Below, in pieces: positions 54,596-64,000 of a stretch of 64,000 nucleotides of DNA. This DNA comes from Trichormus variabilis 0441 (GTDB lineage Bacteria; Cyanobacteriota; Cyanobacteriia; Cyanobacteriales; Nostocaceae). Location: contig NZ_CP047242.1 in the NCBI RefSeq assembly GCF_009856605.1, positions 5,646,501 to 5,710,500 on the forward strand. The letters are read 5' to 3'. A program made the translations under genes and the position numbers. Position 1 is the stretch's first letter. The number at the start of each line of letters is the position of its first letter. Under the pieces are notes generated by a model, which saw nothing but the letters and a program-made list of their open reading frames with translations, did not search any database and was not told where the DNA came from.

Positions 54596-55468
54596 ATGCT
54601 AGAAACTAACCAAGAACCCATTTGGCTAACGATTTTCCGTCTTTTGCGGTGGCACAAACCAGAAGGACGATTGATTTTGATGATTCCGGCACTTTGGGCT
54701 GTGTTTTTGGCGGCGGCAGGCAAACCCCCTTTGCCTTTGGTGGGGGTAATTGTCTTGGGTACTCTGGCTACCAGTGCGGCTGGATGCGTGGTTAATGATT
54801 TATGGGATCGGGATATTGATCCAGAAGTGGAGAGAACACGCGATCGCCCCTTAGCATCTCGGACGCTTTCTATAAAAGTTGGTATTGCAGTTGGTATTAT
54901 ATCTTTATTTTGTGCAGCAATTCTCGCCTACTACCTTAACCCCTTGAGCTTTTGGTTATCTGTGGCTGCCGTGCCTGTAATTTTGCTTTATCCGGGTGCA
55001 AAGCGAGTGTTTCCTGTCCCGCAGTTGGTTTTGTCCATTGCTTGGGGTTTTGCGGTGTTAATTAGCTGGAGTGCGGTAACACAAAACATTTCTCAAGCAA
55101 CGTGGTTACTGTGGGGGGCCACCTTACTCTGGACATTGGGATTTGATACAGTTTACGCCATGAGCGATCGCGAAGATGATCGACGCATTGGAGTTAATTC
55201 CAGTGCCTTATTTTTTGGTGATTATGCTCCTTTAGCTATTGGCATTTTCTTTTTAGGCACAATTATTTGCCTAACTTGGTTGGGTGTTGCCATCCACCTA
55301 CATCTAGCATTCTGGATTACCTTAGGAATCGCTTCAGTTGGTTGGATTTGGCAGGTTTTACTTTTAAGACAGCCACAATTGCCTAATCCGGCTTACGGTG
55401 AGATGTTCCGGCAAAATGTCTGGATTGGTTTTATTGTACTGGCTGGGATGATATTCGGTTCTTTGTAA
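54596..55468 (+). CDS. ubiA: UbiA prenyltransferase (4-hydroxybenzoate solanesyltransferase type)
   Basis: This 290-residue membrane protein has about eight transmembrane segments and both aspartate-rich motifs: NDLWDRDIDPEVERTRDRPL (about 69-90) and YAMSDREDDRRIGVNS (about 187-202), which bind the Mg-prenyl diphosphate. The sequence matches the 4-hydroxybenzoate polyprenyltransferases used in cyanobacterial plastoquinone synthesis. The start at 54596 follows directly after tandem repeats. Confidence 0.92.
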   Translation: MLETNQEPIWLTIFRLLRWHKPEGRLILMIPALWAVFLAAAGKPPLPLVGVIVLGTLATSAAGCVVNDLWDRDIDPEVERTRDRPLASRTLSIKVGIAVGIISLFCAAILAYYLNPLSFWLSVAAVPVILLYPGAKRVFPVPQLVLSIAWGFAVLISWSAVTQNISQATWLLWGATLLWTLGFDTVYAMSDREDDRRIGVNSSALFFGDYAPLAIGIFFLGTIICLTWLGVAIHLHLAFWITLGIASVGWIWQVLLLRQPQLPNPAYGEMFRQNVWIGFIVLAGMIFGSL

Positions 55469-55893
55469 GGAAGGGTATAGGGGTGTAAGGGTGTAAGGCG
55501 TTTAAAATTGACATCCCCACTTAATACCTTGCACCGCTCTCTTATTGCGAAAATAACAAGGTAAAAGGCTAATTATTTCGTAGGGTGGGCAATGCCCACC
55601 ACTTGCTGATTGAGAAGCTGCAAGATGTTAGCCTCACCCTTGTCCAAACCCTTGATTTTTCATTTTCATCCGTAAGTCCTAATAAATTCACACTCAGAGG
55701 GACAAAGCAATGCTGTGTCCTTATTTTTCTACGTATTCCTACTGAACAATCTTTACCTGAATTTTATAAAAAAGCAGTATTTTCCGTACTTTTAAAAAGT
55801 TTTTATCAAAATATCTGCGATCACCTCCGAAATATTACGAATATAGTTTAGTAGTTGGGTATATAGCTATAGAAGTTAGACTCACCCAACTCT
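55469..55893. other. Intergenic region with a GGGTGGGC palindrome
   Basis: The palindrome CGTAGGGTGGGCAATGCC and following CACC lie at 55579-55602, same family as 30357-30411. An open frame at 55585-55851 starts inside this repeat and shows no family features, so I do not call a gene. Confidence 0.45.
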
Positions 55894-56496
55894 ATGAAGC
55901 GATCACTTATATTGGGTCAGAACCCATCGCACCTAGTCAAAATCACCATGATAGTTTTATTGTCTCTTGGCAGCGTTGGTGTTGTTGGGGGAAGTTTCTT
56001 TCTAAGAAAAGCTTTTATCACTAGTAGCCAGTCGGAAATAGTCACAGATACATCACGCTACAAAGAAATACGCCATCAACTTTGGTCTACTCAGGACGAA
56101 ATTAAACACTTTCCTTCAGAAATACCTGCTGGAGTCGAAAATGAGCGTCTAGCCTATGCACCAGGAAGTTCACAAACTGGTAGTTACTTTCAAGTAAGGC
56201 TGAGAAAGTCACCAGAACAAATTCAACAATTACTCAACCAGTACCGCAAACTGGCTAAACATCAATACAGAGGCGGTGACACAAACGTTCACGCCAATTT
56301 ACCTAATGGTGTACCGACTACGTTTTTCTACACCAGTGAATCTGCTGCCGAGTCTTTTCCACCTTCTTATGAAATACTTGTTTTAAATGCAAAGGATAAA
56401 GGTAGACCTGGTTTTAAGTGGAATCACGGTGATAGCTATGGCGTGGCCATTGATAGTTCAGCTTCAGAAATTATTTATTGGGCTGAAAAATGGTAA
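55894..56496 (+). CDS. Hypothetical protein with N-terminal membrane anchor
   Basis: This 200-residue protein has one N-terminal hydrophobic segment (VKITMIVLLSLGSVGVVGGS, about 14-35) and a soluble domain with FPSEIPAGVENERLAYAPGS and YFQVRLRKSPEQIQQLLNQY. The rest should be exported. No named family is recognised. It stands alone. Confidence 0.7.
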   Translation: MKRSLILGQNPSHLVKITMIVLLSLGSVGVVGGSFFLRKAFITSSQSEIVTDTSRYKEIRHQLWSTQDEIKHFPSEIPAGVENERLAYAPGSSQTGSYFQVRLRKSPEQIQQLLNQYRKLAKHQYRGGDTNVHANLPNGVPTTFFYTSESAAESFPPSYEILVLNAKDKGRPGFKWNHGDSYGVAIDSSASEIIYWAEKW

Positions 56497-56547
56497 TTGG
56501 TAGTTTAACTCATAAGATATGTAGTCATTATTCATTTGCTCCATTGG

Positions 56548-56760
56548 CTAATCATGGAAATTATTTGGGTTTAAATCAACAGGAAAAACAAAAAATTCTT
56601 TGTTTGCTTCAATTAGTGTTTTGTAATGAAGGTCAATTGCCTTTGATAAATTGCAATATTTAATCGGTACCCATAGTCCATCGCTGAAAAAATATATGAC
56701 AACCCGATGATTTAGGTATTGATCCAACGGAAGTGGAATTTGCCAGTTTGAATTCAACAT
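56548..56760 (-). CDS. Small hypothetical protein, 70 aa
   Basis: The frame reads LNSNWQIPLPLDQYLNHRVV, then YFFSDGLWVPIKYCNLSKAI. Amino-acid use is protein-like and no repeat is involved, but no family is recognised and no clear ribosome-binding site is visible. It converges with the preceding gene by 51 bp. Confidence 0.4.
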   Translation of the reverse strand: MLNSNWQIPLPLDQYLNHRVVIYFFSDGLWVPIKYCNLSKAIDLHYKTLIEANKEFFVFPVDLNPNNFHD

Positions 56761-56951
56761 CTAATTCTTAAGGATTATATAACACATTATTCGCTTTATT
56801 CTTTCTCATACTATTGGTATACAACTAAGGCGTTAGACTATCTGTAGTTAGGTTACTTAGTATGACAAAAGTTAGAAATTTAGTTGATTAGGTTAAATAT
56901 TTAGTGGTTATCTATCTATATCGGCAAATCATGATAAAAAACTAATTTTAT

Positions 56952-56972
56952 GGTGGGCATTGCCCACCCTAC
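56952..56972. repeat. GGTGGGCATTGCCCACC palindrome
   Basis: Single palindromic copy of the repeat family at 30357-30411 and 55580-55602, here as GGTGGGCATTGCCCACCCTAC. The surrounding 56761-57187 shows no gene. Confidence 0.65.
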
Positions 56973-57187
56973 GACTACGAGGATAAAAAATAATTATAAA
57001 AGTTTGGCGTAAAGTCTTCAGTAAACAAGTTTATGGAATAACTCAAGAAAAAACACTGTGACGATTCAATAACTTGATGGAAGTGCAGTTATATATTTTA
57101 TTGGCACAAATTTCACTATAATTACTTTCTATGGTTCGCTGAGTCTTGACAACAATCGGCGACAACAGCAAAAGCCAAGAAAATAGT

Positions 57188-57245
57188 GTTTGTAGTCAGC
57201 ACTTCAGTGCTGAGAGAAATTAGAAATAAAGTGCTGACTACAAAC
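57188..57245. terminator. 17-bp inverted repeat after the 2-OG decarboxylase gene
   Basis: GTTTGTAGTCAGCACTT (57188-57204) and AAGTGCTGACTACAAAC (57229-57245) are perfectly complementary with a 24-nt centre that itself repeats CAGTGCTGAG. It lies 22 bp past the stop of the minus-strand gene. It is a dispersed cyanobacterial-type repeat that could serve as terminator, although no T-run follows. Confidence 0.5.
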
Positions 57246-57266
57246 TAAAACATTTCTAGAATATTA

Positions 57267-58910
57267 CTAAACAGAACAACTTAACTCACCAGCTTTTTGT
57301 GTAAAGCGGCGATTTTCTCGGTAATCTACAGGGCAATCAATCACGGCTGGTACATCTTGTGCTAGGGCTTCTTTGAGTACGGGAATTAAATCTAAAGCTG
57401 ATTCAACTCTGTAACCTTTTAAGCCCATACTTTCGGCTAATTTGACAAAATCTGGATTACCGAAATGCACAAAAGATGATTGTCCTTTACCAAATTGATT
57501 TTCTTGTTTCCATTCAATTAAACCGTAGCCGCCATCATTGAAAATTAGAGTGACAAATGGTGTACCAACTCGTAAAGCTGTTTCTAATTCCTGGCAATTC
57601 ATCATAAAACCACCGTCACCAGTAGCGGCGACAACTTTACGGTTAGGATAAACGAGTTTTGCAGCCAAAGCGCCAGGAATAGCAATACCCATTGCGGCAA
57701 AGCCATTAGAAATAATACAGGTATTAGGGCTATGGCAATGATAATGACGGGCTATCCACATTTTATGAGCGCCAACATCAGAAATTACGATATCATCAGG
57801 CCCCATTACTTGCCGTAAGTCATAGATCAACTTTTGTGGCTTAATCGGATAACCATCATCATTGGCATATTGTTCGTAATCTTCCCGAATATTGCCTCTT
57901 AAGCTGATAGCATAAGGATTAGGTTTACCTTGTCTATCTGCTACTTTTAATATTTCCACCAGAGAATCAGAAATATCACCAATAACGGATACATTGGGAA
58001 TATAACTGCTGTCAATTTCCGCCGAATCTGCACCAATATGGACAATAGGAATTTTGCCTTCTGGGTTCCATTTTTTGGGTGAAAATTCGATCAAATCGTA
58101 ACCAATAGCAATTACTAAATCTGTATTATCAAAGCCGCAAGTAATGAAATCTCTTTGTTGCAATCCTACCGACCATAGGGCTAAGGGATGAGTGTAAGGA
58201 ATTACACCTTTACCCATGAAAGTATTAGCAACAGGGATATTCATTTGGGTAGCAAATTGGGTGACAGCATCACTAGCTTTAGCCCTAATTGCACCATTTC
58301 CTACTAATATTAAAGGATTAACGGCTTGAGAAATAGCGGCGGCGGCGGCACGAATACTGGCGAAAGATGCGTATGTTTTTTCGATATTGTCTTTCTGCAA
58401 AGGTTTGCCCTCTACGGGCATAGCGGCAATATTTTCTGGTAAATCTATGTGAACTGCGCCTGGTTTTTCGCTTTGCGATCGCTTGAAGGCTTTACGCACA
58501 ACTTCGGGTGTAATACTCGGTCGGACAATCTGTTTATTCCACTTAGTTACAGGGGCAAACATCGCTACCAAATCTAAATATTGATGGGATTCGATGTGCA
58601 TTCTATCGGTTCCCACTTGTCCAGTAATCGCCACCAAAGGCGCACCATCTAGGTTGGCATCAGCCACCCCAGTCATGAGATTTGTTGCCCCCGGCCCTAA
58701 GGTAGAAAGACATACGCCGGCTTTTCCTGTCAAACGTCCATAAACATCTGCCATGAAAGCTGCACCTTGTTCATGACGGGTTGTAATAAATTGAATCGAG
58801 GAATGTTTAAGTGCTTCTAAAACGTGTAAATTTTCTTCACCAGGAAGTCCAAAAACATATTGCACTCCTTCATTTTCTAAACACTGTACTAACAGTTCTG
58901 CTGTATTCAT
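57267..58910 (-). CDS. ThDP-dependent 2-oxoglutarate decarboxylase (acetolactate synthase-like)
   Basis: This 547-residue ThDP enzyme has the N-terminal Pyr domain with catalytic Glu in TRHEQGAAFMADVYGR (about 47), the central domain, and the PP domain with ATGDGGFMMNCQELETALRV and the closing Asn in FNDGGYGL. By sequence it would be labelled acetolactate synthase. Its pairing with SSADH is that of the 2-oxoglutarate decarboxylase described in Synechococcus PCC 7002 (A2770/A2771), so succinic semialdehyde formation from 2-oxoglutarate is the better call. It is 85 bp downstream of the SSADH gene, same strand. Confidence 0.85.
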   Translation of the reverse strand: MNTAELLVQCLENEGVQYVFGLPGEENLHVLEALKHSSIQFITTRHEQGAAFMADVYGRLTGKAGVCLSTLGPGATNLMTGVADANLDGAPLVAITGQVGTDRMHIESHQYLDLVAMFAPVTKWNKQIVRPSITPEVVRKAFKRSQSEKPGAVHIDLPENIAAMPVEGKPLQKDNIEKTYASFASIRAAAAAISQAVNPLILVGNGAIRAKASDAVTQFATQMNIPVANTFMGKGVIPYTHPLALWSVGLQQRDFITCGFDNTDLVIAIGYDLIEFSPKKWNPEGKIPIVHIGADSAEIDSSYIPNVSVIGDISDSLVEILKVADRQGKPNPYAISLRGNIREDYEQYANDDGYPIKPQKLIYDLRQVMGPDDIVISDVGAHKMWIARHYHCHSPNTCIISNGFAAMGIAIPGALAAKLVYPNRKVVAATGDGGFMMNCQELETALRVGTPFVTLIFNDGGYGLIEWKQENQFGKGQSSFVHFGNPDFVKLAESMGLKGYRVESALDLIPVLKEALAQDVPAVIDCPVDYRENRRFTQKAGELSCSV

Positions 58911-58995
58911 TTTGAATTAATTCCTTATTTGCGAAAGAGTCAATAGTCAGTTGTCAGTGGCAAAGAATAAACAACTAACAACTGACAAAAACAAC

Positions 58996-60363
58996 TTATT
59001 TCACCCAAACGGTTTTAACATTAACGAACTCGTGTATGCCTTGAATGCTTAATTCTCGGCCATACCCAGAACGTTTTATGCCCCCAAATGGTAGTCTGGG
59101 GTCGGATTTTACTAAACCATTAATAAATACTGCGCCTGCTTCAATTTCGGAAATCAGGCGATCGCGTTCTTGGTCGTTATTTGTCCAAGCACTTGCACCT
59201 AAACCAAAGGGTGTAGCATTGGCCAGTTGAATTGCCGTATCGATATCTGGGACACGAAATAACAACGCCACTGGGCCAAAAAATTCTTCTTGGGCAATGG
59301 GCTGATCAACTGGGATATCTATGATAATTGTGGCCGGGTAAAAGTTGCCAGGACGATCGGCTAAAGGATAGCCACCGGTCAAGACTTTACCGCCACTTTT
59401 GACGGCAGTTTGTACTTGTTGGTCTAAATCTTGGAGAATATCGGGGGTTGCTAGTGGCCCTAAGTCTGTATCTGGATGTAAAGGGTCGCCAATTTTTAGC
59501 GCTGTGAATTTTTCTAACAGCAACTTTTCAAATTGATCGGCGATCGCTTCTGCCACAATGAAGCGTTTCGCGGCAATACAAGATTGTCCGTTATTTAACA
59601 TCCGTGCTGATGTAGCTGTAGCGGCGGCTGCTTCTACATCAGCACTTTCTAACACAATAAATGGGTCACTTCCCCCCAATTCCAAGACTGTTTTTTTAAT
59701 TTGTTTTCCCGCCGCCGCCGCTAGAGATGCGCCGGCTGGTTCGCTTCCGGTTAAGGTAGCAGCTTTTACTCGCTCATCAGCCATTAAATCGGCAACTTTC
59801 GCCGCACCGATTAACAGAGTTTGAAATACACCTCCAGGAAAACCTGCCCGATGGATAATATCTTCGATGGCTAAAGCGCACTGTGGTACATTCGATGCGT
59901 GTTTGAGTAAGCCGACATTACCTGCCATGAGTGCAGGTGCAGCAAAGCGGAACACTTGCCAGAAGGGGAAATTCCACGGCATGACTGCCAAAATTATCCC
60001 CAAGGGTTGGTAGCGGACAAAGCTATGACTGGCATCAGTTTTGACACTGACATCAGCCAGAAAATCGGCGGCATTTTCCGCATAGTAGCGGCAAACAGCA
60101 GCACATTTTTCGACTTCGGCAATGGCTGCTTTGTAAGGCTTGCCCATTTCCAAGGTCATTAACTTAGCAAAGTCAGCTTTTTCTTGCTCCAGTATATTGG
60201 CGGCTGCTTGCAAAGCTTGCGATCGCTCTGCAAAACTCGTATGTCGGTACTTTTCAAAAGCCTGGTCTGCCAAATCTAATTTAGCGGCAATTTCTGCATC
60301 GTTGAGTGGCTCAAAGGTTTTGAGCGTTTCCCCAGTGGCGGGATTGATGGTGGCGATCGCCAT
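58996..60363 (-). CDS. gabD: NAD(P)-dependent succinate-semialdehyde dehydrogenase
   Basis: This 455-residue aldehyde dehydrogenase has the general base Glu in VLELGGSDPF and the catalytic Cys262 in NNGQSCIAAKRF. Length and the GSEPAGASLAAAAGKQIKKT segment match the SSADH group of about 455 residues (YneI/Sad type). It oxidises succinic semialdehyde to succinate, second step of the cyanobacterial bypass for the missing 2-oxoglutarate dehydrogenase. It is the first gene of the pair with the decarboxylase. Confidence 0.92.
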   Translation of the reverse strand: MAIATINPATGETLKTFEPLNDAEIAAKLDLADQAFEKYRHTSFAERSQALQAAANILEQEKADFAKLMTLEMGKPYKAAIAEVEKCAAVCRYYAENAADFLADVSVKTDASHSFVRYQPLGIILAVMPWNFPFWQVFRFAAPALMAGNVGLLKHASNVPQCALAIEDIIHRAGFPGGVFQTLLIGAAKVADLMADERVKAATLTGSEPAGASLAAAAGKQIKKTVLELGGSDPFIVLESADVEAAAATATSARMLNNGQSCIAAKRFIVAEAIADQFEKLLLEKFTALKIGDPLHPDTDLGPLATPDILQDLDQQVQTAVKSGGKVLTGGYPLADRPGNFYPATIIIDIPVDQPIAQEEFFGPVALLFRVPDIDTAIQLANATPFGLGASAWTNNDQERDRLISEIEAGAVFINGLVKSDPRLPFGGIKRSGYGRELSIQGIHEFVNVKTVWVK

Positions 60364-60489
60364 TGCCTAACCTCCCGTTTAAAAATAGCTTGAGGTAGCT
60401 TCTTAGTGTTACACATATTTTCCCAAGGAGGCTACCACCCAAATTTTAATCTTTTGGACAAAATTTAGTTCCTATATTTAAAAGCTTGC

Positions 60490-63400
60490 TCAACGAGTGA
60501 TAATCGGTAAGGTGATGACAAATTCAGTCCCTGCACCGAGTTGAGAATTTACAAATAGTGAACCATTGTGTTTTTCTACGACAATTTGACGGGCGATCGC
60601 TAGTCCTAGACCTGTACCTTTACCAACGGCTTTCGTAGTAAATAAGTGGTCAAAGATTTTTTGTTTCACTTGTTCATCCATCCCAATGCCATTATCAGCA
60701 ATGATAATTTTCACTTGGTCATTATTAACTGTAGTAGTAATTGTAATTTGGTGAGGATGAGCTTTTATTTCCTCAAGAGTTTGTCCTTTATTTGTTGCTT
60801 CTAATGCGTCAATAGCATTGGCTAGAATATTCATAAACACCTGGTTTAATTGCCCAGGAAAACATTCAATTTGAGGTAAATTACCATAATCAGTTATCAC
60901 CTCAATGGCGGGACGTTGTTCATTAGCTTTGAGCCGATGCTTGAGAATAAGAATGGTACTGTCTATACCTTCGTGGACATTAAAGCTTACTTTATGGTCT
61001 GTATCGGCACGGGAGAAAGTTCTTAAGCTGGTGCTGATATTTTTTAGTCTGTCGCTAGCCATCACCATTGCATCTATCATCTTTGGCAAATCTTCTAAGC
61101 TATAATCTAAGTCAATTTCTTCAGCATGGTTAATAATTTCTGCACTTTTGTTGGGGAAATTTGCTTGGTATAATCTTAGATGTTCAGCAATATCGGCAAT
61201 TGTGGGTTTAGCTTGTTTTAAAGTCGCGGTAATAAAACCCAAAGGATTATTCATTTCATGGGCTACTCCAGCCACTAAATTACCCAAGGCAGACATTTTC
61301 TCACTTTGGATAATTTGTAATTGGGCTGCTTGTAAATCTTGTAATGCTTGTTGAGCTTTTTGATACAGGCAAGCATTTTCTAGAGATATAGCTGCTTGAG
61401 AGGAAAGCAAGTTAATTACTTGCAAGCGTTCTAGGGTAAATACTCCAGAGGTAATTTGATTCTCCAAATATAAAATGCCTAATAAATTGCTTTGTTTAAT
61501 AATTGGCTGACATAATACACTTTTCGGTTGATGTTTGAGGAGATATTGATCTATTAGCCCAGGAATATCTATTTGATAATTATCGATTACCAGAGTTTCC
61601 AGGGTGTTTTTAACATAATTAATGATTGTTCCAGGGATATGTTTACAAGTATCAATTGGTTGTAGAAGTAGAATGTTTTGAATTTTTCCTTCTGGTTTGT
61701 TTTCATAACTAATAAAAGTAATTGCTCGAACATACCAAGCATTGTCTTGGGGAAGGATTAAAACAATCTTTTTAGCTCCAGAAATTTCGAGGATAATTTT
61801 TGTCAAATTGACAATTAATTCTTCTAATTCGATGGTGCTGGATATTGCTTGAGCAGCTTTGAGAACAGAAGTAAAATCCAGGATATCAGAAATACTAGTG
61901 CTACTTGTGCCAGCAGTGTCAGTTGGGACGGCGATGGTGTTGCGGTTAATCGGTGCAATAGTTTCTAAGGGATTAAGGTTGAGTTGTCGCCGTTGCAAGA
62001 TGGGTTTAAGCAGTTGAGGGTAGAGTTTTTCTAAGTTATCAATTTTAGCTTTTGCGCCCCAACGTGCGTAACAATAATATGCCTCCTGCATATATATCTG
62101 GGCAACTTTGTCTTTGCCCCAGTCCAAGTAAAATTTAGCTGCTAGCTCATTGCTGAGTGCTTCTTCTTGAATGTATTGGGATTTTTTGGCTCCGGAGATA
62201 GCGTGATCGTAATATTCAATTGCTGAGGTTTTTTCACCCAAAACTCGATATCTTTCTGCTGCCACTAAATCAAGTTTATGCTGGTGATTCATGGGGGCAT
62301 ATTGCGCCCATCGTTGTAACTTGGCTTGGTTTTCTGCAACGTACTGTAATGTGGCTGATACTTCTTCTGAATTTTGTCTTAACTGTGCTAAAGCAATCAG
62401 AGAATCATAGAGATAAAATATTGGTTCACAGAAAAGTCCAGCAGCAGCCATTAAATGATCTTTAATCTTAATAGTAATGCTTTTCGCTGTCTCAATTTCG
62501 CCAAACAAGTAGCACAGCATCAGCTTGTACAAATAGAAAATATACAACCCATACCCATCATTGGCAGCTATTAACAGAGGGATAAATTCTTGTTCTTGCA
62601 AGGCTTCCCCAGACAAGATGGTGGGATGGACAGCAAAACCAAGTAAATTTAGTGTAGATTGCCAATAAATGCGGACATAATTGGCTGTTGTTATTTGATT
62701 GAGTTGCTCCAACTCATTGCTGTAGGCGCGAGCATCTTCTTGTAAAGTGGCAAGGTGCTGACCACACCAAAAAGAATGGCTACAAAAATTGTGGGCATGA
62801 TGACCGGCAAACTCTAGGTTGCCCACTTCTAGAGCGATCGCATAGCCTTTTTGCAAGAGTGGTAAAATCTCTTGGACATGAGATTTGCGTTGTAAAATAT
62901 ACAATGCCAAAACTAGCAAAACTTGGGGTTGAGTCGCCTTAGCGTCCACTTTTGACACTATTTGCAGTGCTAATTGACCAAACTCGGTTGCTGTATCCAC
63001 ATCTTGCAAAACATTACACAGCAGCACACCATAAGTACTATAGATATACCCTGTAGCTGGTGTATTTCCGTACTGGATGGATATTTTGACTAACAGCAAA
63101 GTGATTAATGGAAACAGGGGAGAGCCGGAGAGGTAAGCCACTGTCATGATGCTACTGGCAATCTGGACAATGGCAACTTTCTCCTCATCTGTGATGATGG
63201 GTAGGTGAACTAAATCTGCAATTGCTCTGTCACCAATCAGTTCCCTAATCTCTTGGATTTCCTGTTGAATAACTGCTGGTGTGGTTGCTTCAGCAAAGGT
63301 TACCCCCAACTGTTGTAAGATTTTTTGGGCGATGGCAATTGCTTCGGCAAATTTATTCTGGGAAATATAAGCTTGAATCCTAATACGGTAAACGTTAACC

Positions 63401-64000
63401 TGTTCAATTAAAGTGTGCGCTTGGGCGGTGACGATATTAATAAACTGTTCCATCTGTGCAAAGTCACCACGCAGAGAAGCGACTTCCGCCGCAAATTCAT
63501 GTAGATGCAAGGTGATTTCATACTGGTGCTGCCAAGCTTTCTCGCCCAACAATAACAACCCCACGGTAATATATTCATGAGCCGCTTGATAAGCTGTGGC
63601 ACTCCTGGCTTTACGACAGGCAGTGAGATTGAGTTGGGCTAATTCATCTCGTTCTGTTTGTTGGGTAATTAAAGCAACTCCGTAATTGAGTTGATTGACC
63701 AGTTCAAAAATTCGCTCTTCTCTAGCGACTGGAGAAATCTGTTTTAACAGCAGTTGTCCGATTTGGTAATGAGTCGCTTGTTTTTGGTCTTGGGGAATCA
63801 AAGAATAAGCAGCTTGTTGGACGCGATCGTGTAAAAATCGATATTCCACATTTTGGCTATTGTTAACATGGGCATCTTGGCGATCATGATCCAAATAAAA
63901 TTTGTAGACTTCGCTTTGAGGCAGAATTAATCCTTCCTGTAAAGCTTTCCATAAAGCATCTGCCGTATCTGCTGCTGATTTTTCTAAAACAATTGCTAAG
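60490..64000 (-). CDS. Large sensor: ATPase/helical region, GAF, histidine kinase (5' end outside window)
   Basis: The frame stays open to the right edge ([20 protein letters not shown] upstream of the first internal Met), so the gene is truncated by the window, not by mutation. Visible parts are the end of an AAA/STAND-type region ([18 protein letters not shown]), a long helical TPR-like region, a GAF domain (about 800-940 from the internal Met) and a histidine kinase core with H-box [15 protein letters not shown] box [19 protein letters not shown] and [10 protein letters not shown]. In Nostoc such proteins usually carry an N-terminal Ser/Thr kinase domain; that part would lie beyond 64000. 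Confidence 0.92.
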   Translation of the reverse strand, partial: LAIVLEKSAADTADALWKALQEGLILPQSEVYKFYLDHDRQDAHVNNSQNVEYRFLHDRVQQAAYSLIPQDQKQATHYQIGQLLLKQISPVAREERIFELVNQLNYGVALITQQTERDELAQLNLTACRKARSATAYQAAHEYITVGLLLLGEKAWQHQYEITLHLHEFAAEVASLRGDFAQMEQFINIVTAQAHTLIEQVNVYRIRIQAYISQNKFAEAIAIAQKILQQLGVTFAEATTPAVIQQEIQEIRELIGDRAIADLVHLPIITDEEKVAIVQIASSIMTVAYLSGSPLFPLITLLLVKISIQYGNTPATGYIYSTYGVLLCNVLQDVDTATEFGQLALQIVSKVDAKATQPQVLLVLALYILQRKSHVQEILPLLQKGYAIALEVGNLEFAGHHAHNFCSHSFWCGQHLATLQEDARAYSNELEQLNQITTANYVRIYWQSTLNLLGFAVHPTILSGEALQEQEFIPLLIAANDGYGLYIFYLYKLMLCYLFGEIETAKSITIKIKDHLMAAAGLFCEPIFYLYDSLIALAQLRQNSEEVSATLQYVAENQAKLQRWAQYAPMNHQHKLDLVAAERYRVLGEKTSAIEYYDHAISGAKKSQYIQEEALSNELAAKFYLDWGKDKVAQIYMQEAYYCYARWGAKAKIDNLEKLYPQLLKPILQRRQLNLNPLETIAPINRNTIAVPTDTAGTSSTSISDILDFTSVLKAAQAISSTIELEELIVNLTKIILEISGAKKIVLILPQDNAWYVRAITFISYENKPEGKIQNILLLQPIDTCKHIPGTIINYVKNTLETLVIDNYQIDIPGLIDQYLLKHQPKSVLCQPIIKQSNLLGILYLENQITSGVFTLERLQVINLLSSQAAISLENACLYQKAQQALQDLQAAQLQIIQSEKMSALGNLVAGVAHEMNNPLGFITATLKQAKPTIADIAEHLRLYQANFPNKSAEIINHAEEIDLDYSLEDLPKMIDAMVMASDRLKNISTSLRTFSRADTDHKVSFNVHEGIDSTILILKHRLKANEQRPAIEVITDYGNLPQIECFPGQLNQVFMNILANAIDALEATNKGQTLEEIKAHPHQITITTTVNNDQVKIIIADNGIGMDEQVKQKIFDHLFTTKAVGKGTGLGLAIARQIVVEKHNGSLFVNSQLGAGTEFVITLPIITR

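Noticed and set aside
55585..55851. 88-codon frame after ubiA
   Set aside because: It starts inside a dispersed palindrome and shows no recognisable domain or ribosome-binding site.

Overview
The window looks like chromosome of a filamentous heterocyst-forming cyanobacterium of the Nostoc/Anabaena/Trichormus group. Evidence: very frequent HIP1 octamers (GCGATCGC), heptamer short tandem repeats (CCCCAGT, TTTTGAA, ATTGGGT types), hetF preceded by a tandem array of the heterocyst-specific small RNA NsiR1, and a run of housekeeping genes (argC, eno, thiD, hetF, ppx, ubiA, and a 2-oxoglutarate decarboxylase / succinate-semialdehyde dehydrogenase pair) whose order matches, as far as I recall, the alr3537-all3556 stretch of Nostoc (Anabaena) sp. 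PCC 7120. No tRNA or rRNA gene was recognised.

Positions 1 to about 25,000 are accessory and read as a defence island, possibly the cargo end of a Tn7-like, CRISPR-associated transposon. In order: a three-repeat CRISPR array with a diverged fourth repeat just before it; a small minus-strand gene whose frame breaks at a perfect -1 slippery heptamer; a TnsD/TniQ-family target selector; a small hypothetical protein and an HTH regulator flanked by repeated operator-like sites; a type I restriction-modification locus (hsdM, hsdS, hsdR) with a UPF0175/PIN toxin-antitoxin pair inserted between hsdS and hsdR; an AAA-ATPase plus subtilase pair resembling the IetAS anti-phage system; a three-gene minus-strand operon of a TPR-CHAT caspase-like protein, a small helical protein and a membrane-anchored protein; and a NACHT-HEAT NLR-like protein with about a dozen nearly identical HEAT repeats. 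Decayed fragments (a TPR remnant and a cyclic-nucleotide-binding-domain remnant) lie between them.

Positions 25,440 to 42,500 are ordinary core genes: a PspA-like coiled-coil protein, a DUF697 GTPase, a DgcN/DgcA (DUF1611 + enolase-superfamily epimerase) pair, a Nudix hydrolase, a GNAT acetyltransferase, ribBA, argC (with Ser in place of the expected catalytic Cys), eno, a LolA-like exported protein, thiD, a lipoprotein, a membrane-anchored subtilase and a thioredoxin-like protein. Two related miniature repeats (near 29.6 kb and 49.6 kb) have matching outer arms but inverted central loops.

Positions 42,500 to 47,300 hold the heterocyst locus: twelve copies of an NsiR1 core on the minus strand, ten with a DIF+ (TCCGGA) element 16 bp upstream of a -10 box, followed by hetF on the plus strand; the last copy is antisense to the hetF leader. 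After hetF come a sensor histidine kinase, a DUF2141 protein, a peptidoglycan-binding/HEAT protein, an EamA transporter, an exopolyphosphatase, a UbiA prenyltransferase, two hypothetical proteins, the 2-oxoglutarate decarboxylase and SSADH genes that bypass 2-oxoglutarate dehydrogenase in the cyanobacterial TCA cycle, and the 3' part of a large GAF-histidine kinase that runs off the right edge.
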